Source of the DNA: Flavobacteriales bacterium 33_180_T64
GTDB taxonomy: Bacteria > Bacteroidota > Bacteroidia > Flavobacteriales > Flavobacteriaceae
Length of the DNA: 64,000 nt
NCBI GenBank assembly: GCA_002162685.1
Contig: MAAQ01000016.1
Span: forward strand, 62,001 to 126,000
Direction: 5' to 3'
This document shows positions 26,422-35,674 of the stretch, in pieces. The position numbers were made by a program, and so were the translations under genes. The notes under the pieces were generated by a model. That model made no database searches and had not been told where the DNA came from. It saw only the letters and a list, made by a program, of their open reading frames with translations. Numbering within the stretch: position 1 is the stretch's first letter; each line of letters starts with the position of its first letter.

Positions 26422-26518
26422 TGCTTATATTCTGTAAGTTACAAACTTTGAACTTAAAACAATAGGACAAATTACAACCATATAAAGAATATATGATTAT
26501 TGTATAGGTCTGCAAACC

Positions 26519-26546
26519 AAAAAACCTTAACACGGGTTTTTTTTTT
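26519..26546 (-). terminator. Terminator after the deoxynucleoside kinase operon
   Basis: The arms AAAAAACC (26519-26526) and GGTTTTTT (26535-26542) enclose an 8-base loop. Read on the minus strand the second arm runs into T residues. It lies 30-60 bases past the kinase stop. Confidence 0.6.
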
Positions 26547-26577
26547 AAAAAAAACTAAAAAGGGCTAGAAGAGAAAT

Positions 26578-27192
26578 TTAAAATAAGCCATTAATTTGAG
26601 CGTTAATTTTATTGATGATACCACCAAGATCTTCAGGATTAGCAACAAAATCTAAATTATCAACATCAATAATTAATAAATTTCCTTTATTGTAACCATG
26701 AATCCAAGCTTCGTAACGTTCATTTAATCGACTTAAATAATCGATACTGATCGTGTTTTCGTAGTCACGACCTCTTTTATGAATTTGAGCAACTAAATTA
26801 GGAATAGAGCTTCGTAGATAGATTAATAAATCAGGACCTTCAACAAAACCTTCCATTAAATCAAAAAGAGAACGGTAGTTTTCAAAATCACGATTGGTCA
26901 TTAAGCCCATAGCGTGAAGGTTAGGTGCAAAAATATGAGCATCTTCATAAATCGTTCTGTCTTGAATAATATCTTTACCACTTTGTCTAATTTGACCTAC
27001 TTGGCGAAATCGACTATTTAAGAAATACACTTGTAAATTAAAACTCCAACGTTCCATCTGATTATAAAAATCATCTAGGTAAGGATTGTCTACAACATCT
27101 TCTAATTGAGGTTCCCAATTAAAATGTTTTGCTAGTAACTTTGTGAGTGTGGTTTTACCAGCACCAATATTTCCTGCGACTGCAACGTGCAT
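26578..27192 (-). CDS. Deoxynucleoside kinase
   Basis: The enzyme phosphorylates deoxynucleosides in salvage. The 204 residues show the P-loop GNIGAGKT (7-14), the DRTIYEDAHIF block (the dNK-type lid and catalytic DRS-like motif), and YLRSSIPNLVAQIHKRGRDYENTISIDYLSRLNERYE, typical of the bacterial dNK/dGK family. Substrate range (dA/dG versus dC) cannot be read with confidence. It follows a secreted unknown gene by 2 bases on the same strand. Confidence 0.94.
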   Translation of the reverse strand: MHVAVAGNIGAGKTTLTKLLAKHFNWEPQLEDVVDNPYLDDFYNQMERWSFNLQVYFLNSRFRQVGQIRQSGKDIIQDRTIYEDAHIFAPNLHAMGLMTNRDFENYRSLFDLMEGFVEGPDLLIYLRSSIPNLVAQIHKRGRDYENTISIDYLSRLNERYEAWIHGYNKGNLLIIDVDNLDFVANPEDLGGIINKINAQINGLF

Positions 27193-27194
27193 AT

Positions 27195-27977
27195 TTATTT
27201 GATTTTTAGTTGGTATTTATGAAGTTTTTCAAGATCGTAAATATACAAGGTTTCATTGGTTAGTAAAAACTGATTTATTAACAATTGAGGTGTTTTCAAT
27301 AAAAGAATTTTCTCGCTTTTTTTAGATTTATAAACCAAAAATGTTTTCGTTTTAAGAATAATATTTGAATGATGTATTGCAAGAGCCGTATAGCCTTTAT
27401 TTTCGATTTTTGAAATTAAACTCCCAAAGTACGTGTATTGGTATAAATATTTTTCAGTAAGCATCCAACAGTAATTATAGTCACTCTTTAAATCAATCAC
27501 ATGAGATTGGATCGGTACTGTAGTGGCTCTAATGGTATTGTTTTTATAGTCGTATAATTCTAATTGCTGAAGGTCTTGATTAAAAATCCAAAGCGTGTTA
27601 TCATAACCTGTAGAAATATGAGAGACATTTTTATAGGGTTGAATCGTATTGAAATCAATTTTAAAAATTTCAGCAAGGCGGTTGTCAAGGATGATAGCGG
27701 TATTAAAATTTTGATAAAAAAGATTGATTTTTAATGGGTTAAAGGCATTTGCAGTAGTAGGCTCTCCTAATTGCACATTACTGTAATTAACCGATGGCTT
27801 GTCTTTTGGTTTTTTATAAAGAATGGTGTTAATCGTGTAATAAATCGTTTCAAAGTTATCTATAGCAATAATTTGATCGGCTTTTAATGCTGTTGAATCT
27901 ATCGCAATTACATCAATTTGAGTTTGAGCAAATACAAAAGCTGTAAAGAATAGAAATAGATATCGAATAAAAGGCAT
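27195..27977 (-). CDS. Secreted protein of unknown function, possibly beta-propeller-like
   Basis: The 260-residue protein has a signal peptide (IRYLFLFFTAFVFAQ) and a run of short beta-rich repeats (HISTGYDNTLWIFNQDLQQLELYDYKN, SDYNYCWMLTEKYLYQYTYFG, NKGYTALAIHHSNIILKTKTFLVYKSK). These look like blades of a WD/YVTN-type propeller, with about five units. No catalytic motif is visible. It is translated 2 bases upstream of deoxynucleoside kinase and is conserved in layout with it in other Flavobacteria as far as I recall. Confidence 0.68.
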   Translation of the reverse strand: MPFIRYLFLFFTAFVFAQTQIDVIAIDSTALKADQIIAIDNFETIYYTINTILYKKPKDKPSVNYSNVQLGEPTTANAFNPLKINLFYQNFNTAIILDNRLAEIFKIDFNTIQPYKNVSHISTGYDNTLWIFNQDLQQLELYDYKNNTIRATTVPIQSHVIDLKSDYNYCWMLTEKYLYQYTYFGSLISKIENKGYTALAIHHSNIILKTKTFLVYKSKKSEKILLLKTPQLLINQFLLTNETLYIYDLEKLHKYQLKIK

Positions 27978-28064
27978 GATAAATTAATTGAATTTAAAAG
28001 TACAAAAATTGAACTACTATTAAGCGACTTAATCTTTTAAACGATTAAAAATAGAGATTATGTT

Positions 28065-28745
28065 TTAGTAGACAAGTTTATAGCCAAAACCTCTGACATT
28101 TATAATTTGAATAGAGGTGTCTTTTTGAAGTTTCTTTCTCAGCTTTGTAATAAAAACATCCATACTGCGCGCAGAAAAGAAGTCGTCGTTTCCCCAAAGC
28201 TTATTAAGTATAATAGAACGTTCAAGGACTTGGTTTTTGTTTTTTATTAAATGAAATAATAAATGCGATTCTCTATGTGTGAGCTGTTCAGAAATATCAC
28301 AAAATGACAATTGTTGTTTAGGGAAATCAAAACTGTAGGCTCCAATTTGTATGATATCTGAAGTTTTTTGAAGCTGACTTCGCTGAAGTAAATTATTTAT
28401 TCTAACAATTAACTCCTCCATACTAAACGGTTTTTTAAGATAATCGTTACCACCTATAGAAAAACCTTCAACGACATCTTGTGTTTGTGACTTTGCAGTT
28501 AAAAAAATAATAGGAATGGTATCGTCAATGGCTCTAATTTCTTTTGCTAAAGTGAAGCCATCCTTTTTTGGCATCATTACATCTAAAACTAAAATCTCTG
28601 GAGATTCCGATATGTATTTTTCAAATGCTTTTTCGCCATTATCGCATAAAATGACTTCAAAATCTCGTGTTTCAAGACTTTCTTTTATAATCTGTCCTAG
28701 AGCTGCTTCGTCTTCAGCTAATACTAATTTTATATTATCAGCCAT
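28065..28745 (-). CDS. Response regulator, OmpR/PhoB type
   Basis: The 226-residue protein has a receiver domain with acidic pocket (AEDE at 10-13), the phospho-acceptor D55 (LVLDVMMPKKDG), Thr near 83 and Lys near 104. A winged-helix DNA-binding domain follows (ECDISEQLTHRESHLLFHL... SRSMDVFITKLRKKL...INVRGFGYKLVY). Stop and start overlap the sensor kinase gene by 8 bases, so it follows that gene in one transcript. The pair resembles RprXY-type systems of Bacteroidota. Confidence 0.96.
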   Translation of the reverse strand: MADNIKLVLAEDEAALGQIIKESLETRDFEVILCDNGEKAFEKYISESPEILVLDVMMPKKDGFTLAKEIRAIDDTIPIIFLTAKSQTQDVVEGFSIGGNDYLKKPFSMEELIVRINNLLQRSQLQKTSDIIQIGAYSFDFPKQQLSFCDISEQLTHRESHLLFHLIKNKNQVLERSIILNKLWGNDDFFSARSMDVFITKLRKKLQKDTSIQIINVRGFGYKLVY

Positions 28746-30273
28746 TTGGAAGTATGATTTTAAAAGTGGTTAAATTCTTATTTAAGGTTAATGTTATAGA
28801 ACCATTGTGTTGGTCAACTATAGATTTTGTGTAATATAAGCCAATGCCAAAACCTTTAACATCGTGAGTGTTCCCTTTAGGGACACGATAGAATTTTTCA
28901 AAAACACGTTCTTTATTTGCTTTAATTAAAGTGTTGCCATTATCTGATATGAGAATTTCGAATGCATTTTGCTTCGGGATTAAATCGATAGAAATTATAT
29001 TCCCACCATATTTTACAGCATTATCTAAGATATTATTTATGGCATTTTCAAAATGAAATACATCGACGTTGCCTAAAAGACTTTCAAGCTTAAAACTGCT
29101 GTTGAATTGTTTCTCTGGAAATTGAATTTTATAGCGATTGGTTAGAGTTGTAAGCAATTCTACAAGGTCTATAGATTCTTTGTTGAGCTCTAAACTATCA
29201 CTATCTAAAGTCGCTGTTTCTAGTAATTTTTCGACCATAATATTAAGCTTACTCAATTGCTCAGAAGACATGTTAATATACTTTTTGGTTTTCTCTTTGT
29301 CTTCAATAACATTAAAACTATTAATACTTTCTAGAGCAACAGCTATGGTTGCAATTGGTGTTTTAAACTCGTGTGTAATATTGCTTATTAAATCGTTCTT
29401 AATTTCTGCTAGTTTTTTTTGATGCTTTATAATTTTTAGTAAATAAAATAGGCAACTAATAACAGCTAAAATTAAAAGGGTAGAAATTAAAATACCACCT
29501 AAAATACGTTTTAGAATAAATTGAGTTTCATTAGTGAAGCTAATTCCTAGCGTACTTTCTTTTGGTAAAAATGTGGATTTAGATGTTGTTTTTAAAATTC
29601 TATTTTCCTTAAAAATAGAATCACTTATAGATTTGAGAAGGTATGGTGAAAATTTTCTATTTGCTTTTCCTTCATTAAAATATAATTTATAATCAATGGA
29701 TAAACTTTTTCTTTCAAACTCAAGCTTAACTAAGCTATCAACTTCTTTTAAATTTAGAGTGTCATTACTTATCGAGACCACAACTTTAGACGTTAATAAT
29801 TCAAATTCTTTAAAATCAGTAGTCCTATTTATACCTTTAAAACTATCAATTTTTAGCTTAAATTGATCGATAGACATTGGTTGATGTTCCTTGTCATGTT
29901 TCTTTTCCATCGAATCTACCTTAAAACCTCTAACGACAGTTATACCATCAGTAAAATTAATATCTAAAGAATCTAGATTTTTAAATTCTTTATTTGATTC
30001 ATCAATATTATTTAAAAAATGCTCTAGTTCACCTCCTTTTGCAAAAGCATTTTTTTGCTGATCGCCTTCAAGAAATATCCCAAATGTGGTACGTTCGGCT
30101 AAAGCGGTGTAATAATCATCAACTGCTTTATCCAAACTTATTTGCACTTCATTAATAAGCTGTTGCTTATTGGATTGGTAGTTTTTGTAATTCCAATAGA
30201 CCTGTATACCTATGGTTGCTCCAATTACCGTGATAATGGTGTATAAAATCCATCTGTATCTTTTGCCGTTCAT
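28738..30273 (-). CDS. Membrane sensor histidine kinase
   Basis: The 511-residue kinase has two membrane helices (about 8-27 and 257-279) flanking a 230-residue periplasmic domain of unknown ligand. The cytoplasmic part has the H-box ISNITHEFKTPIATI with phospho-acceptor H301, an N-box NAINNILDNAVKYGG, and G-boxes (SDNGNTLIKANKERVFEKFYRV, KGFGIGLYYTK). It has no HAMP domain. It is divergent from the GLPGLI/outer-membrane gene cluster across 124 bases, a common arrangement for a regulator and its targets. Confidence 0.96.
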   Translation of the reverse strand: MNGKRYRWILYTIITVIGATIGIQVYWNYKNYQSNKQQLINEVQISLDKAVDDYYTALAERTTFGIFLEGDQQKNAFAKGGELEHFLNNIDESNKEFKNLDSLDINFTDGITVVRGFKVDSMEKKHDKEHQPMSIDQFKLKIDSFKGINRTTDFKEFELLTSKVVVSISNDTLNLKEVDSLVKLEFERKSLSIDYKLYFNEGKANRKFSPYLLKSISDSIFKENRILKTTSKSTFLPKESTLGISFTNETQFILKRILGGILISTLLILAVISCLFYLLKIIKHQKKLAEIKNDLISNITHEFKTPIATIAVALESINSFNVIEDKEKTKKYINMSSEQLSKLNIMVEKLLETATLDSDSLELNKESIDLVELLTTLTNRYKIQFPEKQFNSSFKLESLLGNVDVFHFENAINNILDNAVKYGGNIISIDLIPKQNAFEILISDNGNTLIKANKERVFEKFYRVPKGNTHDVKGFGIGLYYTKSIVDQHNGSITLTLNKNLTTFKIILPNG

Positions 30274-30397
30274 ATTTCAAAAGTAAATGTTAAAAGGTTT
30301 AAATACTAATCGGTTAACACACGTTAACACTGGTTAACTTAAAAACAAAATAAGTCTTGAGATATTTGTAGAACATTAATCATAAAAAAACTAACAG

Positions 30398-30769
30398 ATG
30401 AAAAATTTAATTAGTTGCTTAATCTTATTGATTTCTTTTATTGGATTTAGTCAATCTAAAACTGAAAAAGAAGCTTTTAAAATAACAAAAATTGAAGCTA
30501 TTGGTATTGAAGTAACTATAGACTCAGTAGAAGAACTAGAGTCTGTTTTTAAAGTTGAAGATGTTGAGGAATTATTTAGCTTGAGCGAAGCTGATGGTAC
30601 TATAACCTTTACTTTAAACTGCGATTTTGATGCGAGTAAGAATAATTTGAAAGGCTCGATGACTTACACTGTAAAAGGAGAAGTTAACGAAAAAGCAGAA
30701 TTTTTAAAGAACATAAAAAAAGCAAAAGCGATAGCGTTAAAATTTTATAATTTCAAAAACAGAATATAA
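30398..30769 (+). CDS. Small secreted protein upstream of the GLPGLI genes
   Basis: The 123-residue protein has a signal peptide (MKNLISCLILLISFIGFSQ). The mature part is Glu-rich with LESVFKVEDVEELFSL and a beta-rich centre (GTITFTLNCDFDASKNNLKGSMTYTVKGEV). I recognise no family. It shares its stop region with the next start (TGA-like overlap at 30769), so it is the first gene of the GLPGLI transcript. Its neighbourhood suggests a cell-envelope role under the two-component system. Confidence 0.7.
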   Translation: MKNLISCLILLISFIGFSQSKTEKEAFKITKIEAIGIEVTIDSVEELESVFKVEDVEELFSLSEADGTITFTLNCDFDASKNNLKGSMTYTVKGEVNEKAEFLKNIKKAKAIALKFYNFKNRI

Positions 30770-31629
30770 TGACAACACTTATTAGAATAATAGTTTTAGC
30801 ATTAACAACAGTATTAATATCTACTACTGTTGTTGGTGCTCAAGAATTTCAAGGCCAAGCGACATATAAGTCGAAACGTAAAATAGATATTAAATTAGAT
30901 AGTTCGCAAGTCAACTCAGGAATGCACGAACAAATGATGGAGATGTTAAAAAAACAGTTTGAAAAAACGTATATCTTATCATTTAATAAAGAAGCCTCTA
31001 TTTATAAAGAAGAAGAATCATTAGCTGCGCCTCAACCTCAAGGGATGCAAGTGGTAATGGTAGGTTCTGGAGGAGCTGATGTGCTTTATAAAAACATAAA
31101 AGAAAAACGTTTTACCAATCAAAATGAATCGTTTAGTAAAGTTTTTTTAATTAAAGATACCTTAGTAGCTCATGAATGGAAATTAGAATCTGAAACCAAA
31201 AATATTGGTAATTATACATGTTTTAAAGCAACAATGACACGAGAAATTGAAGCTATTGAAAGTAGGATTAGTTTTAATGGGGATAAAGATTTGAGTGAAA
31301 ATGAAACCGAAAACCCTAAAATGAAAGAGATTACAATTACGGCTTGGTATACACCACAAATTCCAGTAAGTGTAGGTCCAGGAAATTATCACGGACTTCC
31401 AGGTTTAATACTTGAAGTTAATGATGGTAGTGAAACCGTTATTTGTAGTAAGATTGTTATCAATCCTGAAAACGCATCTAAAATTGTAGAGCCTAAAAAA
31501 GGAAAAGTACTTACTCAAGACGCTTATGATAAAATTATGGAAAAGAAACTGAAAGATATGGAAGAGCGTTTTAGATCAAACAGAAGTGATAGCGATGGAG
31601 AGAGTTTTGAGATTAGAATTGGAGGGTGA
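30769..31629 (+). CDS. GLPGLI family protein
   Basis: The 286-residue secreted protein has a signal peptide (ending VVGAQE) and the family motif YHGLPGLILEVND, about residue 206. It is preceded by TAWYTPQIPVSVGPGN, a typical lead-in. The family is specific to Bacteroidota and lacks a clear function. The C-terminal half is highly charged (KKLKDMEERFRSNRSDSDGES). It is one of two tandem GLPGLI genes between a small secreted protein and an outer-membrane barrel. Confidence 0.92.
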   Translation: MTTLIRIIVLALTTVLISTTVVGAQEFQGQATYKSKRKIDIKLDSSQVNSGMHEQMMEMLKKQFEKTYILSFNKEASIYKEEESLAAPQPQGMQVVMVGSGGADVLYKNIKEKRFTNQNESFSKVFLIKDTLVAHEWKLESETKNIGNYTCFKATMTREIEAIESRISFNGDKDLSENETENPKMKEITITAWYTPQIPVSVGPGNYHGLPGLILEVNDGSETVICSKIVINPENASKIVEPKKGKVLTQDAYDKIMEKKLKDMEERFRSNRSDSDGESFEIRIGG

Positions 31630-31738
31630 TATTTTAAGGAAATTTTAACTTTTCACAATTTTACTATTTGTGAGTTTTGAAGTCTAAATAGAGCATAAAG
31701 CCTTAATTTTACTATTTAGGACAAAGACTTTAAAAACC

Positions 31739-32647
31739 ATGAAACAATTTATTATTAAAATTTCCGTAGCATTTATTCTTGTATTTAATAGTTCTGTTAC
31801 TGCTCAAGACTTTCAAGGACAAGCTATTTACCAAACCAAAACAACAATCGATATGAGTAATTTTGGTGGAGGTCAAATGAGTGATCAACAAAAAAAGATG
31901 ATTGCCGATCGTATGAAAAGCATGTTGGAGAAAACATATGTATTAAATTTTAATCGTAGTGAATCTACATATAAAGAAGAAGAGAAATTGGAAGCTCCAG
32001 GAGCTGGAGGTAGTCCTTTTAGAGGTATGATGAGTAGTTTTACTGGTGGTCCACAGTATAAAAATATTAAAGAATCATTATTGTTACAAGAGCAGGAGTT
32101 CTTTGGAAAGCAATTTTTAGTGCAAGACTCATTACCAAAATTAGAATGGAAATTAGGAAGTGAGACCAAGCAAATTGGTCAGTATACATGTTTCAAAGCA
32201 ACGACAACAAAAAAGGTTGATGAAATGGATTTCATGAGTATGCGAAGAAAAGATAGAGATAAAGATCAAAACAAAGACAGTGAAAAGAAAACAGGAGAAG
32301 AAATTGCAGATACTACAAAATCTGAATCTAAAGACCCATTTGATGATGTAGAAGTTCCAAAATTTGTGATTGTTACAGCATGGTATACGCCTCAAATACC
32401 TGTGAGTACAGGTCCAGGAGAATATCATGGCTTGCCAGGTTTAATATTAGAAGTTACTGCAGATAGAACCGTAATGTTATGCACTAAAATAGTAATGAAT
32501 CCTAAAGAAAAAGAACCTATTGAGAAACCCGAAAAAGGCGAGGTTGTCACTCGTGATGCGTATAACAAAATCATGAAAGATAAAATTCAAGAAATGAGAG
32601 AAATGTATGGAGGGCGAGGTCAAGGACGAGGAGGTCGAAGACATTAA
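31739..32647 (+). CDS. Second GLPGLI family protein
   Basis: The 302-residue paralogue has the same order: signal peptide, EFQGQ/DFQGQ start, KTYVLNFNRSESTYKEEE and ITAWYTPQ(I)PVS, then YHGLPGLILEVTAD. Compared with its neighbour it carries an extra acidic-basic insert (RRKDRDKDQNKDSEKKTG) and a Gly-Arg-rich tail (GGRGQGRGGRRH). The pair looks like a tandem duplication. It precedes the outer-membrane barrel by 158 bases. Confidence 0.92.
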   Translation: MKQFIIKISVAFILVFNSSVTAQDFQGQAIYQTKTTIDMSNFGGGQMSDQQKKMIADRMKSMLEKTYVLNFNRSESTYKEEEKLEAPGAGGSPFRGMMSSFTGGPQYKNIKESLLLQEQEFFGKQFLVQDSLPKLEWKLGSETKQIGQYTCFKATTTKKVDEMDFMSMRRKDRDKDQNKDSEKKTGEEIADTTKSESKDPFDDVEVPKFVIVTAWYTPQIPVSTGPGEYHGLPGLILEVTADRTVMLCTKIVMNPKEKEPIEKPEKGEVVTRDAYNKIMKDKIQEMREMYGGRGQGRGGRRH

Positions 32648-32805
32648 ATAAAACAATCAATAATTAAGGTTTCAGTTTTTCCGAAGAAAAAAAACATAAA
32701 ACAAAAATCAATCAAATGAAGCATTCAAATCTAAATCGTTAATTCACTAAAGTGTTTTATAATTTGGGTGTTAAATCTCATCATAGTATACAATAAAATC
32801 AGCAG

Positions 32806-35547
32806 ATGAAAAATATAATTATAGTAGCGTTACTTTTTGTAACAACCATTTGTAGTGCTCAAATTTCAGTTAGAGGTGTTATAAAAGATAGTATTGGAAG
32901 CCCTTTAGAATTGGCCAATGTTATTGCAATCAATAAAGCAACCAAAGCCATGGCTTCTTATGCAATTACTAATGATAAAGGGCTATTTAAATTAGATTTA
33001 GAAAAGAATACCACATATAGTATTCAGGTTAGTTATATTGGAATGAAGACCATTTCAGAGGAAATGTCCACCCAAGACATTAGTATAACAAAAGACTATA
33101 CGCTTAAGGTTGATAATGCACTTGCAGCTGTAGAACTTACTTATGAAATGCCTGTAACCATAAAAGGGGATACATTAGTTTATAATGCAGACTCCTTTAA
33201 AGATGGAACTGAACGCAAGCTTGAAGATGTATTAAAAAAACTACCAGGCGTAGAAATCAATGATGATGGTCAAATAGAAGTTGAAGGAAAAGTGGTGTCT
33301 AAAGTTATGGTTGATGGTAAGGATTTTTTTGATGGAGATTCTAAATTAGCCACAAAAAATATTCCAGCAAATGCTGTAGATAAAGTACAAGTTCTTAAAA
33401 ATTATTCAAATGTAGGACAGCTAAGTGGTGTTACCAATAACCAAGATAATATTGCTATTAATATTAAACTAAAAGAAGGGAAAAAGAATTTCTGGTTTGG
33501 TGATATTACTGCTGGTGGAGGTGTTTCAGATGACGACGGATTGTATATTGTACAACCTAAACTATTTTATTACAGTCCTAAATACAGTATAAACTTAATA
33601 GGGGATCTTAATAATATAGGCGAAGTTGCTTTTACGCGTCGTGATTTTTTTAATTTTTCAGGCGGATTTAATGCACCTAGCCAACAGAGTGGTACGAATT
33701 TAAATTTAGGGAATAATAACCTTGGGTTTTTAACACTTCAAAATAATCAGGCGCAAAAAATTGAAACTAAATTTGGAGCAGCAAACTTTAGTTATTCTCC
33801 TAAAAAGACTTTAGATATTAATGGATTTGCCATTTTTACTAGTTCTAGAATTGGATTACAGGAAAATCGCTCTGTACGTTATACAGATTCTGATTTAGGA
33901 ATTCCCGATGAAGATACTCAGAGTAAAACAGAACAAAAAAGTGATCTAGCGCTTTTTAAATTAAAAACAAAATACAAGCCTAATGCTAGTAATCAATTAG
34001 ATTATGCAATCATAGGTAGGACCTCAAAAGAATCTCAAGATCAAAATTTTACCTCGTCAATTGTTGGAGATGTATTGCAAGACGAAGCCAATAGTCCTTA
34101 CAGCATTAAGCAAGAATTAAATTATTATTACACCTTAAATGATAAGAACATTTTTGCACTAGAAGCGCAGCATTTAATTCAAGATGAAGACCCTTTTTAT
34201 AATGCATTATTAGAAAACGATCCAGCCAATAATGAAGATGCAGATCCGCAAAATAGAGATCCGTTTGATAATACAGCTGCAGGTTTAGGTTTTGATAGCA
34301 CATTAAATAATTATAATGTTGCTCAAGAGAAACGTATCAAATCAAATCAACTCGATGCGAAATTAGATTATTGGAATGTACTTAATAAAAAGAGTAATAT
34401 TAATTTGACGCTCGGAACCATTTTAAGCCGACAAGATTTTGATAGCAATATATTTCAATTTTTAGATGATGGAACCGTATTTGATTCGACACCGGTTTTG
34501 ACTGATGTTTCCGACGTGAATGATACAAAGTATAACTTTAGTGATTTGTACCTAGGTGTGCATTATAGGTTAAAGAGCGGAATGTTTACTTTTACTCCAG
34601 GTTTTTCTACACATGCTTATAGTTCAAAAAACACACAATTAGGTACTGAGTTTAAAGATAATTTCTTTAGAGTGTTACCAGATTTAAATGTACGTTTAGA
34701 ACTTAAAAAGAGTGAGAATTTAAATTTAAACTATCGTATGCAAACTGAGTTTACCGATGTCACTCAATTAGCAAGAGGTTTAGTGATGAATAATTATGAT
34801 TCTTATTTTTCGGGGAATCAAGCATTAAAAAATGGAGCATCTCATAATGTGAATCTTACCTATTTTAGTTTTAATATGTTTAATTATACCAATGTGTTTG
34901 CAAACTTGAGCTATAGTAAGCGTATCGATCAAATTAGAACCTTATCTAATTTTGAAAATGTAATTAGAACGAGTTCGCCTTTTAATTCTGGGTTTGCCGA
35001 TGAGACGTTTAATGCTTCTGGTCGTTTTCAAAGAAATTTTAAAAAGATAAGAGCAACAATAAGAGGTAATTTCACCTATTCAAAATTTAATCAAATTATA
35101 CAAGGTGAGCAATCTTTAAATGAAAGCTATAATCAAAACTATCGTGCACAGTTACGTACTAATTTTAAAAAAGCACCAAATGTAGAAGTGTCGTATCGTT
35201 ATGGGATAAATAATAATAAACAAGGTGGTACAAATACAACGTTCTTTACACATGCGCCAACGGTTGAATTCGATGCGTATTTATGGAAAGCGGTGACATT
35301 TAGAACCGATTTTACCTATAACGAAACACGAGATAAGCAACAAACATTAAACAGTAATAAGTTATGGAATGCGTCTTTGGCATACCGAAAAAATAAGGAC
35401 GCTAAGTTTGAATACGAATTAAAAGCGACCAACTTATTAAATACACAATCGCAGTTTAATAATAGTAATGGGAATTTCTCTGTGAGTACGACAGAATATT
35501 TTATACAACCACGGTTTTTAACCTTTAGAGTGATTTATTCATTGTAA
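32806..35547 (+). CDS. Outer-membrane beta-barrel protein with carboxypeptidase-like N-terminus (TonB-dependent-receptor-like)
   Basis: The 913-residue protein has a signal peptide (ending TICSAQ) and a CarboxypepD-regulatory-like domain (about 22-100: VRGVIKDSIGSPLELANVIAI). A plug-like region follows (LEDVLKKLPGVEINDDGQIEVEGKVVSKVMVDGKDFF, about 140-190), then a long barrel of amphipathic strands ending FRVIYSL. This matches the 'outer membrane beta-barrel family' of Bacteroidota, related to TonB-dependent receptors but without a clear TonB box. It ends the GLPGLI cluster at a strong terminator. The cargo is unknown. Confidence 0.9.
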   Translation: MKNIIIVALLFVTTICSAQISVRGVIKDSIGSPLELANVIAINKATKAMASYAITNDKGLFKLDLEKNTTYSIQVSYIGMKTISEEMSTQDISITKDYTLKVDNALAAVELTYEMPVTIKGDTLVYNADSFKDGTERKLEDVLKKLPGVEINDDGQIEVEGKVVSKVMVDGKDFFDGDSKLATKNIPANAVDKVQVLKNYSNVGQLSGVTNNQDNIAINIKLKEGKKNFWFGDITAGGGVSDDDGLYIVQPKLFYYSPKYSINLIGDLNNIGEVAFTRRDFFNFSGGFNAPSQQSGTNLNLGNNNLGFLTLQNNQAQKIETKFGAANFSYSPKKTLDINGFAIFTSSRIGLQENRSVRYTDSDLGIPDEDTQSKTEQKSDLALFKLKTKYKPNASNQLDYAIIGRTSKESQDQNFTSSIVGDVLQDEANSPYSIKQELNYYYTLNDKNIFALEAQHLIQDEDPFYNALLENDPANNEDADPQNRDPFDNTAAGLGFDSTLNNYNVAQEKRIKSNQLDAKLDYWNVLNKKSNINLTLGTILSRQDFDSNIFQFLDDGTVFDSTPVLTDVSDVNDTKYNFSDLYLGVHYRLKSGMFTFTPGFSTHAYSSKNTQLGTEFKDNFFRVLPDLNVRLELKKSENLNLNYRMQTEFTDVTQLARGLVMNNYDSYFSGNQALKNGASHNVNLTYFSFNMFNYTNVFANLSYSKRIDQIRTLSNFENVIRTSSPFNSGFADETFNASGRFQRNFKKIRATIRGNFTYSKFNQIIQGEQSLNESYNQNYRAQLRTNFKKAPNVEVSYRYGINNNKQGGTNTTFFTHAPTVEFDAYLWKAVTFRTDFTYNETRDKQQTLNSNKLWNASLAYRKNKDAKFEYELKATNLLNTQSQFNNSNGNFSVSTTEYFIQPRFLTFRVIYSL

Positions 35548-35628
35548 TATTTGGGCGTTACCTTAAGGTCAGGCTTTCAAGGCTCGCTCTCTTCAAGGAG
35601 CTTAAACAAACCTTTCAATCCTTAACGC

Positions 35629-35674
35629 AAAACAGAAAAGCCTTCTCAACTGAGAAGACTTTTCTGTTTTTTTA
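35629..35674. terminator. Strong bidirectional terminator between convergent genes
   Basis: The arms AAAACAGAAAAG-C-CTTCTCA (35629-35648) and TGAGAAG-A-CTTTTCTGTTTT (35651-35670) form 19 bp with one C/A mismatch and a two-base loop. A and T runs flank it on both sides, so it can serve the outer-membrane gene (plus) and the lipoprotein gene (minus). Confidence 0.9.
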
